DNA of 64,000 nt from assembly GCF_004745525.1 (NCBI RefSeq), contig NZ_RKLY01000009.1, positions 1 through 64,000 of the forward strand, written 5' to 3'. The translations under genes were made by a program, and so were the position numbers. The stretch is from Companilactobacillus suantsaicola. Its GTDB lineage: Bacteria; Bacillota; Bacilli; Lactobacillales; Lactobacillaceae. This document shows positions 7,368 through 16,234 of the stretch, in pieces; positions within the stretch are counted from its first letter, which is position 1; the number at the start of each line of letters is the position of its first letter. The notes below the pieces were generated by a model, which saw only the letters and a program-made list of their open reading frames with translations, did not search any database and was not told the origin of the DNA.

Positions 7368-10300
7368 ATGGCAGATAGAATTAGTTTAGGTTTGGATATC
7401 GGAGTTGCTTCAGTTGGTTTTAGTGTTTTGAATATTGATCAAGCAAAAATTGTTGAGCTGGGTTCACGACTCTTTAATGCCAAAATTGCTGAAGAAAATC
7501 AAACACGCCGAGGTATGCGTGGCGCTAGAAGGCGTTTGAATCGTAATCGTCAAAGACGAATGGATGTTGTGAAGCTATTTAAGGAATCTGGATTAATAGC
7601 TGAAGATTCTAAATTTGATTCAGAGTTTAATCAAAATTGGAATCCTTATGAGATCCGGGTCAAAGGATTGAGTGGGCAGTTATCTAAAGCTGAATTGGCC
7701 TATGCTTTGTATCAAATCATTAAGCACCGTGGAATTAGTTACGCATTGAAAGATGCTGACGTGGATGAAGATAGTGGCAATGACTATTCAAAGAGCTTGA
7801 AAATCAATAGTGATGAGTTAAAGAAGATGACTCCAGCTCAAATTCAATTGCAAAGACTGCAAGAATATGGGGCAGTTCGTGGAAAAGTTGTGGTTGGAGA
7901 AGATGATGAACAGACTGTTTTACTAAATGTATTTCCAACTAGTGCTTATGAAAAAGAAGCTAAGCAGATTATTGAAGAGCAAAAACAATTTTATCCGGAA
8001 ATTTTGACGAGTGAATTCTCTGAACAGTACTCACAAATTTTGACCCGTAAAAGAGGCTACTTTGAAGGTCCCGGAAATGAATTATCACGGACGGATTACG
8101 GCATTTATAAAACTGATGGGCGAACACTTGATAATTTATTTGAAGAGCTAATTGGTCATGACAAAGTTCATCCTGAGGAATTGCGGGCCTCGAGTGCTTC
8201 GTATACGGCGCAGTTGTTTAATTTGTTGAATGATTTGAATAACTTGCGAATTCTTAGTTTAGAGGATCAGAAACTCACAGCTGAAAACAAGCAGGCCATT
8301 ATTCATGAATTGAAAACTAGTGTTAAAACGATTCGAATGATGAATTTGATTAAAAAGGTTACTGGTTGTGAAGAGAGTGATATTAAGGGCTTCCGAGTTG
8401 ATGATAAGGACAAACCTGAGATAAGTTCGATGAGTATTTATCGAAAAGTTCATAAAGATTTTTTGGCTGATGGAGTTGATGTTTCGGATTGGCCGGTAGA
8501 ATTCCTCGACCGTTTGAGCTTTATTGTGACACTTAACACTGAAAATGGTGAAATTAGAAAGCAACTGAAAAATCGCTTGCAACCGGAATTTGAATTTTTA
8601 ACTGACGATTTAATCCAATTTATCATTGATCATAAAGCCAGCTTCAAAATTAATACTAATCATAAATGGCATCGTTTCTCAGTTAAAACAATGCAAGAAT
8701 TGATTCCGATTATGGAAGAACGTCCAGTTGAGCAGATGACACTTTTGAATGAACTGGGTTTGGTTAAGAAAAATCAACATCGTTTTGAGAATAATAAGTA
8801 TTTACCTTATCGAGAAATTGCTAATGATATTTTTAATCCGGTTGCATCAAAAGCGGTTCGTGAAGCTTTAAAAATTGTAAATGTAGTACTAAAAAAGTAT
8901 GGCAAAATTGATTACTTAGTTGTGGAAATGCCTCGAGATAGGAATTTGGATGAAGAAAAAGATCAAATTAAAAAATTCCAAAAGGAAAATAAGCGACAAA
9001 AGGATAAGGCATATATAACTTTTGTGGATGCTATTGGGAATGAAAAAAAGGTTAAGGCTGCTTTATATGGCAATCATAAGTTACAAACTGAAATTCGATT
9101 GTGGTATTTACAAGATAGGATAGATCCTTATTGTGGTGAGGTAATCAAGCCAGAAAATCTTCTAAGTCATCCAGATGAATTTGAAATTGACCACATTATT
9201 CCACAGTCGATTTCTTTTGACGATAGTCTAAATAATAAAACCCTTTGTTATGCAAACATGAATCAGATAAAAGACAAAAAAACTCCGTTTGAATTTCTGA
9301 ATGAGGGGCACGGCGTCGGTTTTGCAAAGTTCAAAGCAATAATTTTAAAGAATAAAAACTACAATAAAGCTAAACGTGATAATTATTTGTTTGAAGAAAA
9401 TGTCAATGATATCGATACTAGAAAAAGATTCATCACTCGTAATTTAGTTGATACAAGATATTCTTCTAGAGTTGTTTTAAATAGTTTGCAAGAATTCTTC
9501 AAAGAAAAGAATGATGGAACCAAAGTGACGGTTATTCGTGGAAAATTCACTTCCAATATGCGGAAACACTGGAACATTAATAAGACACGTGATACTTTCC
9601 ATCATCACGCCATTGATGCTTCGATTATTGCTGCAACACCATTTTTGAATATGTGGAAAAAAGGCAGCACTATTTTTCCTAAAAACGTTGGTGAGTCATC
9701 AATTGATATTACTACTGGTGAAATTTTAGATGATAATGATTTTAATAAGACGATGTACAGTGAGCCTTATGCTGGTTTCTTCACTGAGTTAAATAATGCG
9801 GACGACAGAATCAAGTTTTCTCATCAAGTTGATAAAAAGATGAATCGAAAAGTCAGTGATGCGACGATTTATTCAACGAGAAAAGGTCAATTAGCAAAAG
9901 ATAAACAGGAATCTGAGTATGTCGTAGGTAAAATCAAAGATATTTATAGTGTCGATGGCTATAAGAAATTTAAGGCTCTTTGTGATAAAGACGAAACAAA
10001 GTTTTTATTAGCCAAATATGATCCAAGAAGTTTTGCCAAGCTAGTTGAGATAATGAATAATTATCCAAATAAGAGAGAAGTCGAACAAGCAAATGGCAAA
10101 TATAAAGTGTTTGACATTAGTCCATTTGAAAGTTATCGACTCGACCATGGCATGGTTCAAAAATATGCGAAAAAGAATAACGGTCCAGTAATTAAACAAC
10201 TTAAATATTTAGACAAGAAGCTCGGCTCGCATATCGATATCACGCCAAAAACCGCCAAAGACAAGCATGTTGTTTTACAATCCTTGAAACCTTGGCGGAC

Positions 10301-10745
10301 AGATGTCTACTTTAACCACGAGACCAATGAATATGAAATTATGGGTATCAAATATTCAGATTTGAAGTTCAATAAAGGTGAAGGATACGGTATTAAGAAA
10401 GCTAAGTATTTAGAGATAAAAAAACGTGAAGGTGTAGCCGATACTTCAGAATTCATGTTCAGTCTGTATCGTAAGGATCGGATTAAGGTTGAGGATTTGG
10501 GTACTCATGAATCAGTTGAATTGCTATTTTGGTCACGAACGATGGACAAGCAAAAAGGATATGCTGAATTAAAACCCATATATGAATATGATAATAGTCA
10601 GATTTTACCAGTGTATGGAAAAGGAAGATTAATTAAGAAACTTATACCAAAAAATTGTAAAATTTGGAAAGTAAATACAAACATTTTAGGTGATTCATAT
10701 TACCTTGAAAAAGAGGGAGAAAATCCAAAAGATATTCTTGATTAA
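7368..10745 (+). CDS. cas9: Type II-A CRISPR-associated endonuclease Cas9 (compact, S. thermophilus CRISPR1 type)
   Basis: RNA-guided DNA endonuclease that cuts target DNA with crRNA and tracrRNA. At 1125 aa it matches the compact S. thermophilus CRISPR1 Cas9 group (about 1120 aa), not the 1368-aa S. pyogenes type. RuvC-I contains D10 (GLDIGVASVG). An arginine-rich bridge helix spans residues 47-72. RuvC-II has E520 (VVEMPRDRN). HNH has D608-H609 (EIDHIIPQS). RuvC-III has H747 and D750 (HHHAIDA). The C-terminal half keeps the CRISPR1-type wedge/PAM region, for example GSHIDITPK and VLQSLKPWR. All catalytic residues are present, so the enzyme should be active. The PAM may resemble NNAGAAW, but that is only inference from similarity. 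Confidence 0.97.
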   Translation: MADRISLGLDIGVASVGFSVLNIDQAKIVELGSRLFNAKIAEENQTRRGMRGARRRLNRNRQRRMDVVKLFKESGLIAEDSKFDSEFNQNWNPYEIRVKGLSGQLSKAELAYALYQIIKHRGISYALKDADVDEDSGNDYSKSLKINSDELKKMTPAQIQLQRLQEYGAVRGKVVVGEDDEQTVLLNVFPTSAYEKEAKQIIEEQKQFYPEILTSEFSEQYSQILTRKRGYFEGPGNELSRTDYGIYKTDGRTLDNLFEELIGHDKVHPEELRASSASYTAQLFNLLNDLNNLRILSLEDQKLTAENKQAIIHELKTSVKTIRMMNLIKKVTGCEESDIKGFRVDDKDKPEISSMSIYRKVHKDFLADGVDVSDWPVEFLDRLSFIVTLNTENGEIRKQLKNRLQPEFEFLTDDLIQFIIDHKASFKINTNHKWHRFSVKTMQELIPIMEERPVEQMTLLNELGLVKKNQHRFENNKYLPYREIANDIFNPVASKAVREALKIVNVVLKKYGKIDYLVVEMPRDRNLDEEKDQIKKFQKENKRQKDKAYITFVDAIGNEKKVKAALYGNHKLQTEIRLWYLQDRIDPYCGEVIKPENLLSHPDEFEIDHIIPQSISFDDSLNNKTLCYANMNQIKDKKTPFEFLNEGHGVGFAKFKAIILKNKNYNKAKRDNYLFEENVNDIDTRKRFITRNLVDTRYSSRVVLNSLQEFFKEKNDGTKVTVIRGKFTSNMRKHWNINKTRDTFHHHAIDASIIAATPFLNMWKKGSTIFPKNVGESSIDITTGEILDDNDFNKTMYSEPYAGFFTELNNADDRIKFSHQVDKKMNRKVSDATIYSTRKGQLAKDKQESEYVVGKIKDIYSVDGYKKFKALCDKDETKFLLAKYDPRSFAKLVEIMNNYPNKREVEQANGKYKVFDISPFESYRLDHGMVQKYAKKNNGPVIKQLKYLDKKLGSHIDITPKTAKDKHVVLQSLKPWRTDVYFNHETNEYEIMGIKYSDLKFNKGEGYGIKKAKYLEIKKREGVADTSEFMFSLYRKDRIKVEDLGTHESVELLFWSRTMDKQKGYAELKPIYEYDNSQILPVYGKGRLIKKLIPKNCKIWKVNTNILGDSYYLEKEGENPKDILD

Positions 10746-10770
10746 TCATCTTGATATGGTAATATCTTAG

Positions 10771-10800
10771 TTGTAAGGGACGCCTTATATGTTTGAATAT
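10771..10800 (+). promoter_or_regulatory. Possible tracrRNA promoter
   Basis: TTGTAA (10771-10776) and GAATAT (10795-10800) are 18 nt apart, just downstream of the cas9 stop codon. Transcription would begin near 10807, about 13 nt before the anti-repeat. The match is weak. Confidence 0.35.
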
Positions 10801-10807
10801 TCATTCG

Positions 10808-10909
10808 CTTAAAGTTTTAGTTTTACTGTTTCTAAATCTTTAAGGATCTACAAAAATAAGGATTTATTCCGAATTTACCACCTATTTGAAAAAATAGGTG
10901 GTTTTTTTT
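10808..10909 (+). ncRNA. tracrRNA
   Basis: The segment 10820-10845 is an uninterrupted 26-nt complement of the 3' part of the CRISPR repeat (anti-repeat). The sequence then follows the S. thermophilus CRISPR1 tracrRNA plan. A CTACAAAAATAAGG stretch comes first. A nexus hairpin follows (GGA, loop TTTAT, TCC, near 10859-10869). A strong terminator hairpin ends it (ACCACCTATTT with AAATAGGTGGT, then eight T). It lies between cas9 and cas1 on the same strand. It should pair with crRNA for RNase III processing and Cas9 loading. The 5' end is not certain. Confidence 0.92.
10877..10909 (+). terminator. tracrRNA terminator hairpin
   Basis: A long A/T-capped stem (10877-10901) is followed by a T run at 10902-10909. 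It ends the tracrRNA and probably limits readthrough from cas9 into cas1. Confidence 0.9.
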
Positions 10910-10931
10910 ATCAAAATTTGGAGGTTAAATC

Positions 10932-11840
10932 ATGGCTTGGAGAATTGTCCATGTCAAAGAAGGCGATGAATTACGATTAAGGCTAGATAATTTGGAGGTG
11001 CGTAAAAAAGAGGATAAAGTTTATATTCCATTAAGTGATATCTCAATGGTTGTTTTGGAAGGAAATCGAACTAAAATTACGACGAAGCTAATGTCCAGGT
11101 TAAGTCAGAATAATGTTGGTCTAGTAATTTGTGATGATAAGTATTTGCCCGTCGGGATGTATTTACCGTACGGACAATACCATCATTGTTCAAAAAGGGT
11201 TATTAACCAAGCAGGATGGACTCCTGAACAAAAAGGTATACTTTGGAAAGCCGTAGTTGGTCAAAAAATGAATAATCAATTAGGTTATATCAAATATTGC
11301 GGAGTGGATAGTAACAGAATCGAATTGATAGAAGATTTGATTGATGGACTGGAAATCGGGGATTCTACTAACCGTGAAGGACATGTCGCCAAAGTTTATT
11401 TTGATTCACTTTATGGAAAGTCGTTTACAAGGGATGAAGATTGTCTAATTAATGGAGCGATGAATTTTGGATATGCGATTATTCGATCTAGTATGGCTAG
11501 GATTGTAGTTGGAAATGGCTTGATAACCATGTTAGGCATATTTCATCGTAATGAGTTTAATAGCTTTAATCTGGCAGACGACTTAATGGAACCATATCGT
11601 CCATTGATGGATTATTGGGTTAATGAGTTTGCTCTAAGTGATAAGGATTATTTGACTTATGAATCAAGACTGAAGATTATTGAATTTATGAATCAAAAGA
11701 TTGTCATCAATAATAAGAAAATGACGATTAGTAATTCCATGCAAGAATACGTTAATAGTTTTGTTACAGCTATTGAGCAAACTGATCCAGATTTGTTAGT
11801 AAAGATTACGTTAAATAATTTTATAGGTGAAAAAGGATGA
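10932..11840 (+). CDS. cas1: CRISPR-associated endonuclease/integrase Cas1 (type II)
   Basis: Integrase that, with Cas2, inserts new spacers at the leader end of the array. The 302-aa protein has all three metal ligands at the same residue numbers as the S. pyogenes type II-A enzyme: E149 (TNREGHVAKVYF), H205 (GIFHRNEFN) and E220 (DDLMEPYRP). GGAGG precedes the ATG. cas1, cas2 and csn2 overlap by four bases each (ATGA) and must form one translationally coupled adaptation operon. Confidence 0.96.
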   Translation: MAWRIVHVKEGDELRLRLDNLEVRKKEDKVYIPLSDISMVVLEGNRTKITTKLMSRLSQNNVGLVICDDKYLPVGMYLPYGQYHHCSKRVINQAGWTPEQKGILWKAVVGQKMNNQLGYIKYCGVDSNRIELIEDLIDGLEIGDSTNREGHVAKVYFDSLYGKSFTRDEDCLINGAMNFGYAIIRSSMARIVVGNGLITMLGIFHRNEFNSFNLADDLMEPYRPLMDYWVNEFALSDKDYLTYESRLKIIEFMNQKIVINNKKMTISNSMQEYVNSFVTAIEQTDPDLLVKITLNNFIGEKG

Positions 11841-12160
11841 AATATCAAAATATGAGAGTGATGTGTATGTTTGATTTACCCATGGAAACTTCAAATGAAA
11901 AGCGCAATTATCGAATTTTTCGAAAGTCCTTGTTGAAGAATGGCTTTACAATGTTACAGTATTCAATTTATTGCCGAGCAGTCCAAAATCGAGCGGCGGC
12001 TAAGAAATATGAAAATGATATAAAGAATTATTTACCACCGCATGGTGAAGTTAGATTAGTATATGTTAGTGAGAAGCAATATGGCGATATGCAAGTGCTT
12101 GTCGGCAATAGAAGCAAACAAGAATTATTAGTTGGAAACAAGGAGCTGGTGGTCATATGA
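11837..12160 (+). CDS. cas2: CRISPR-associated protein Cas2
   Basis: Small ferredoxin-like protein that dimerises and scaffolds Cas1 in the spacer-integration complex. The 107-aa product shows the typical start MRVMCMFDLPMET, with the conserved aspartate after strand one. It also has the FRKSLLKNGFTMLQYSIYCR helix-strand block. It overlaps cas1 and csn2 by four bases each. Confidence 0.95.
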   Translation: MKYQNMRVMCMFDLPMETSNEKRNYRIFRKSLLKNGFTMLQYSIYCRAVQNRAAAKKYENDIKNYLPPHGEVRLVYVSEKQYGDMQVLVGNRSKQELLVGNKELVVI

Positions 12161-13179
12161 TGTTGAGCATCGAGTTAGAAAATCAAAAATTCTTAGATAT
12201 TGATCTGGATGAATCAGTATATATTACTGGCCCCAATCAGAAGCAAATGTGGAAAATTTTTCGTAGTTTATACTATTACTTCAATAGAGCTCCACAATTG
12301 TCGACGAATATTTATGGTGATGACAAAATTGAAATCGCTTTTGATGATGAGGCTATGTCGGTTAAAAATAATGAAACTTACTTTATCAACAGTAGGGAAA
12401 GTATTTATAATCAAATGATTTATAAAAAGAATTCCTTGTTATTTGATTATCTGAATAGTCAGTCTGATAATATAGAAATCAATCATGACTTGGAAAGAAT
12501 GAACGATGAGCTATTAAAGATAGAGCTGAGTTTACAAGATACTTTGGACAAGAATTCTAATAATCTAAAGGCTTCTTTTCAAGAACAAACCTATTTGGAT
12601 TTATTGAAAAATAATTTGATGATAAATTATGAGTTAGATAATAGTATCTATCCTTTGGAATTCATGGATACAGAAGCCTTGTTAGATGAATTTTTGAATT
12701 TTCTTAAATTTAAACTTGATAATGATGGGCGTACGGTTTGGCTGATTCTTTACAATTTAGAAAGTTTTGTTTCTGCTGAGGAGATGTACAATTTTGTTTT
12801 GAAAGCAAAAAAGATGGTAGCAGAATCCGATATGAAATTAATGGTTATCGGCAACAGCTTAGAGAATATTCCAATCAATGAGCATGATGTCGAAAATATT
12901 GTAATTGCAGCCGACGAATTTCACCAAATGTTACCTTTTGAGAATTTGCTAGAAACCATAAAGTTACATTATCCATCTGATTTCTATTGGAGTCCTGAAG
13001 ACACAGTAAATGCCATAAGGAGAATTGCTCCACTTGTTGGATCAAGTAAAAAAATGTTTATATCTAGTAAAGATTTGGTATTATTGAAAGTAGTAAATGA
13101 GGTTTTAGGTTACGAGACGTCGTTTAATTTAGAATGTAATTTACTCAATAGTACGGAAACCAAATTCTTGAAAGATTAA
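12157..13179 (+). CDS. csn2: CRISPR-associated protein Csn2, long form
   Basis: Adaptation protein specific to type II-A. Family members form ring-shaped tetramers that slide on DNA ends and work with Cas1-Cas2 and Cas9. At 340 aa it belongs to the long Csn2 group found with S. thermophilus CRISPR1-type loci, not the roughly 220-aa short group. A degenerate P-loop-like stretch (TGPNQKQMWKIF, residues 25-36) is visible, as is a hydrophobic Walker B-like strand (TVWLILYNLES). The stop codon lies only 30 bp before the first repeat, so the CRISPR leader partly overlaps the end of this gene. Confidence 0.9.
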   Translation: MMLSIELENQKFLDIDLDESVYITGPNQKQMWKIFRSLYYYFNRAPQLSTNIYGDDKIEIAFDDEAMSVKNNETYFINSRESIYNQMIYKKNSLLFDYLNSQSDNIEINHDLERMNDELLKIELSLQDTLDKNSNNLKASFQEQTYLDLLKNNLMINYELDNSIYPLEFMDTEALLDEFLNFLKFKLDNDGRTVWLILYNLESFVSAEEMYNFVLKAKKMVAESDMKLMVIGNSLENIPINEHDVENIVIAADEFHQMLPFENLLETIKLHYPSDFYWSPEDTVNAIRRIAPLVGSSKKMFISSKDLVLLKVVNEVLGYETSFNLECNLLNSTETKFLKD

Positions 13180-13209
13180 TTAGGTATTTAGTTATTTTTT
13201 TAATTTGAG
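13180..13209 (+). promoter_or_regulatory. CRISPR leader with anchoring sequence ATTTGAG
   Basis: Only 30 bp separate csn2 from the first repeat. The last seven bases, ATTTGAG (13203-13209), are identical to the leader-anchoring sequence known to direct type II-A spacer integration. A promoter for the array is not clear. TTGAAA at 13168-13173, inside the end of csn2, with TTATTT at 13192-13197 is a weak candidate. Confidence 0.75.
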
Positions 13210-14433
13210 GTTTTTGTACCCTTAAAGATTTAGAAACAGTAAAACGCTCGTCTGCGTCCCCGTTAATCTTGAACTGTTTTTGTACCCTTAAAGATTTAGA
13301 AACAGTAAAACTAATTATGGAAGATAAAGGAAATGCGAACGGTTTTTGTACCCTTAAAGATTTAGAAACAGTAAAACTATTTATGGCTAAAGTATTCAAA
13401 GATGTGAGTTTTTGTACCCTTAAAGATTTAGAAACAGTAAAACGTGTCGCCTTGACGAATCTTCAAAGGTAACGTTTTTGTACCCTTAAAGATTTAGAAA
13501 CAGTAAAACCTAGTGCAGTTACGAATCCGACAATCATCAGTTTTTGTACCCTTAAAGATTTAGAAACAGTAAAACATTATTGAACTAACTCAAGAATTAG
13601 CAAGTGTTTTTGTACCCTTAAAGATTTAGAAACAGTAAAACATTTAAAGGTGTTCATTGACGTGGACAATAGTTTTTGTACCCTTAAAGATTTAGAAACA
13701 GTAAAACCTGTTAAATGGGATCTCGTAGATGAAATGCGTTTTTGTACCCTTAAAGATTTAGAAACAGTAAAACGACTTTTTATGAAACTGAATTAATGGA
13801 ACAGTTTTTGTACCCTTAAAGATTTAGAAACAGTAAAACCTAATGCTATGGTGTACGCCGATACTTATCGTTTTTGTACCCTTAAAGATTTAGAAACAGT
13901 AAAACTTCCTAATTGCCCAGCAGCTTCCGCTACGTGTTTTTGTACCCTTAAAGATTTAGAAACAGTAAAACTTCCTAATTGCCCAGCAGCTTCCGCTACG
14001 TGTTTTTGTACCCTTAAAGATTTAGAAACAGTAAAACATAAAGTCTACAGAAGCATGGAGCCCGAAAGTTTTTGTACCCTTAAAGATTTAGAAACAGTAA
14101 AACTTAGAAGCTATTTTGTACGGTTATGAGGTGGTTTTTGTACCCTTAAAGATTTAGAAACAGTAAAACCCATCGACAATCGACCTAGATACACTTAGAG
14201 TTTTTGTACCCTTAAAGATTTAGAAACAGTAAAACCCGTTGATAGTTATTCCTGCTTCACTATTAGTTTTTGTACCCTTAAAGATTTAGAAACAGTAAAA
14301 CACAATGTGAACGCTCAGAAGGCATTAGACAGTTTTTGTACCCTTAAAGATTTAGAAACAGTAAAACAAAACACAGTCAGAGAAAGCACACTAAATCGTT
14401 TTTGTACCCTTAAAGATTTAGAAACAGTAAAAA
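13210..14433 (+). CRISPR. CRISPR array, 19 repeats and 18 spacers
   Basis: The 36-bp repeats begin GTTTTTGTACCC and end AACAGTAAAAC. They occur every 66 bp from 13210 to 14398, and every spacer is exactly 30 bp. I see no internal repeat variation. The last repeat (14398-14433) differs only by its final base (A instead of C), as expected of the oldest, leader-distal repeat. Spacers 11 (13906-13935) and 12 (13972-14001) are identical. The repeat closely resembles that of S. thermophilus CRISPR1. Its 3' part is perfectly complementary to the tracrRNA anti-repeat, so processing should work. Because 66 is a multiple of three, short open frames in the array are artefacts. Confidence 0.99.
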
Positions 14434-14466
14434 AACCTCAAATTGAAATTGATTTGAGGTTTTTTG
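14431..14466 (+). terminator. Terminator of the CRISPR array
   Basis: AAAAACCTCAAAT and ATTTGAGGTTTTTT pair around a TGAAATTG loop directly after the last repeat. The 5' arm is an exact inverted copy of the leader-repeat junction at 13202-13215. Confidence 0.85.
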
Positions 14467-14544
14467 TGTACGATTTGCAATTAAATTCAAAAAAGGATTA
14501 ATAAATCGGCCCAACTGTGTTAAAAATAATGGGAGGTGTAATTG

Positions 14545-15258
14545 ATGGAAAATAGAACTACCATTTCGTACGTAATTTTAAAGTATGATAAAAGGACGGA
14601 TGCTATCTACACAAAAGGGGTCAATAATGATCAAGGCAAATTTATGATTCCTAATTTGGAGCTGGATCCAACTAGAAATACAACGTCCACACAACTGAAG
14701 ATGCATATTATTGAACGTTTGAAGGTTGTGGATGCTAATATTGACATTGATCATTTGTTTATTCCGTTTACTAACGTATCTTTTTCGCGTGACACAAAAC
14801 TTTATAATTATTCTGTCATTATTTTTGAATCAGATAATGATGTTTTTGCGACAAACGAAAATGAGTCCTGGTATAAGTTGAGTTATGACAATATGAACTT
14901 TATGTGGAATTTAACTTGGTTTAGTGGCATGCAGCGGGGTGATGATTTGTTGATGGCAAATCCGGCAATTTATGGTTACGTAGCTAATCCTGATCTTCAA
15001 GATGGTCGCCGAGACTTCTGTAATATCATGCGTTTTGTTGCTAATGAGACGCAGAGTTTTCCGATTCTTGGTCTGTTGTCGGAGAATGGCTTTACTAAAA
15101 ATGAAGTCTTGCATTATCAAAAATTATTGGGATTTTCTAATAGTAATCTCAAAACGACGTCAGCTTTTGAACATAAATATTCAGATTCAATCAAAGTCAT
15201 TAACGATGATAAAGTAAAGCCGTCTTATAAAATTAGAAATAAATACTTACAAAAATAG
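14545..15258 (+). CDS. Nudix/NrtR-like protein of unknown function
   Basis: A 237-aa protein I do not recognise with certainty. The N-terminal 140 residues could be a Nudix-like alpha/beta fold (ISYVILKYDKRTDAIYTKG...), but no Nudix box with the catalytic R-E-x2-E-E is visible. The C-terminal 80 residues (GLLSENGFTKNEVLHYQKLL, ending KPSYKIRNKYLQ) follow the pattern of the winged helix of NrtR-type regulators, which are Nudix-derived repressors of NAD genes. It may thus be a ligand-sensing DNA-binding protein. ATG 14545 has GGGAGG 8 nt upstream. It follows the CRISPR terminator and shares a bidirectional terminator with the convergent DUF368 gene. The function is inference only. Confidence 0.5.
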   Translation: MENRTTISYVILKYDKRTDAIYTKGVNNDQGKFMIPNLELDPTRNTTSTQLKMHIIERLKVVDANIDIDHLFIPFTNVSFSRDTKLYNYSVIIFESDNDVFATNENESWYKLSYDNMNFMWNLTWFSGMQRGDDLLMANPAIYGYVANPDLQDGRRDFCNIMRFVANETQSFPILGLLSENGFTKNEVLHYQKLLGFSNSNLKTTSAFEHKYSDSIKVINDDKVKPSYKIRNKYLQK

Positions 15259-15283
15259 CGCTGGGAGAAAATCCCAACGCTAT
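15256..15283. terminator. Bidirectional terminator between convergent genes
   Basis: AGCGCTGGGA and TCCCAACGCT pair around a GAAAA loop (15257-15282). They contain the stop codon of the upstream gene and the end of the convergent DUF368 gene. Confidence 0.7.
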
Positions 15284-16131
15284 TTATATTTCTCTTCTAA
15301 TTTACTCATCCAAAGAGCTAAACCGCACCCTAAGATGAAGAAAATGATACTTAAAATAATGATTGATCCACTCACACCAGCATAGGAAATGCCGTCATTT
15401 TGATATGGATTTGGAACCAAAATCAAAATCGTACTAGCCAAAACAATTCCTAAGATGAAATGGTAGACGCGTGAATGATGATTTTGAATCAACTTCTCCA
15501 TAGCTTTGGAAAAAACTAACATTGAGATGATTCCACCAATCGCAATCGGGATGAAGACCATTGGGTCAAAAGATTTGAAACCTTTGAGCATAGGTGAGTA
15601 CAATCCTAAGATGATCAACAAGTTGGATGGACTCAAGCCGGGAACCAAGACACCCAAAGCAATTAACGCTCCAGCAATCACGAATCCTAAGAAATTGGCC
15701 GGAATGGTTCCAAAGATTTCACTCATGAAAAATAGGAACAAACCGCCACCAATTAAGATTCCTAAGAACCAAGCAATATCAATTTTGTCTCGTGAAGATT
15801 TAGAAGTAGATTCACGCAATAAAGTTGGCATCGTCCCAATAATCGTCCCAGCAAAGCCCCATAAAACGATTACTTGATAGTGTTGCAATAGAAAATCAAG
15901 TGGTTTTGAAAGTAGACCAATTCCGACAATGCCACCTAGACCAATTGGTAAGAAGTAGAGAAAATCCCGTTTGAAATTTTGTCGGACGTGAGCCATGAAG
16001 CTCAACATTCGTTCATAAATCCCCATAATAGCAGCTAACACGCCACCTGAAACCCCCGGTAGGATGAAACCTAAAGCAATAATAACCCCTTTAATGAATC
16101 TCACTAAAAAATTTTCTTGTTTTATTTTCAA
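15280..16131 (-). CDS. DUF368 membrane protein (PopT-like undecaprenyl-phosphate translocase family)
   Basis: Polytopic membrane protein of 283 aa with about eight hydrophobic segments. The DUF368 signature FIKGVIIALGFILPGVSGGVL lies near the N-terminus (residues 12-32). A second, related half-site, GVLVPGLSPSNLLIILGLY, lies near residue 160. This inverted-repeat-like pair of PGxS motifs is typical of the family. Members were shown to recycle the C55-P lipid carrier across the membrane (PopT). That role is family knowledge and is not tested here. Its 5' flank contains a family A element. Confidence 0.82.
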   Translation of the reverse strand: MKIKQENFLVRFIKGVIIALGFILPGVSGGVLAAIMGIYERMLSFMAHVRQNFKRDFLYFLPIGLGGIVGIGLLSKPLDFLLQHYQVIVLWGFAGTIIGTMPTLLRESTSKSSRDKIDIAWFLGILIGGGLFLFFMSEIFGTIPANFLGFVIAGALIALGVLVPGLSPSNLLIILGLYSPMLKGFKSFDPMVFIPIAIGGIISMLVFSKAMEKLIQNHHSRVYHFILGIVLASTILILVPNPYQNDGISYAGVSGSIIILSIIFFILGCGLALWMSKLEEKYK

Positions 16132-16234
16132 TTTTTCCTCTTTAAAGTCTTTTCAACTAAGTTATCAAATTAATTATGTTTAATCAACGAAAAAGAGTAG
16201 GGTATGAGGTACTTCTTTTGTTTGTTTGGTGTTT

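Noticed and set aside
10808-10845. Long-form tracrRNA that could guide Cas9 to its own promoter
   Set aside because: The sequence before the anti-repeat shares only AGTTTTAGT with 7237-7245. The adjacent bases do not fit the PAM expected for this Cas9 group.
13145-14501. Several open frames encoding repeated FCTLKDLETVK
   Set aside because: They are translations of the CRISPR repeat. The 66-bp period keeps the frame, and no ribosome binding sites are present.
15506-15877. 123-codon plus-strand frame antisense to the DUF368 gene
   Set aside because: It is a proline- and lysine-rich shadow of the membrane protein's coding strand.
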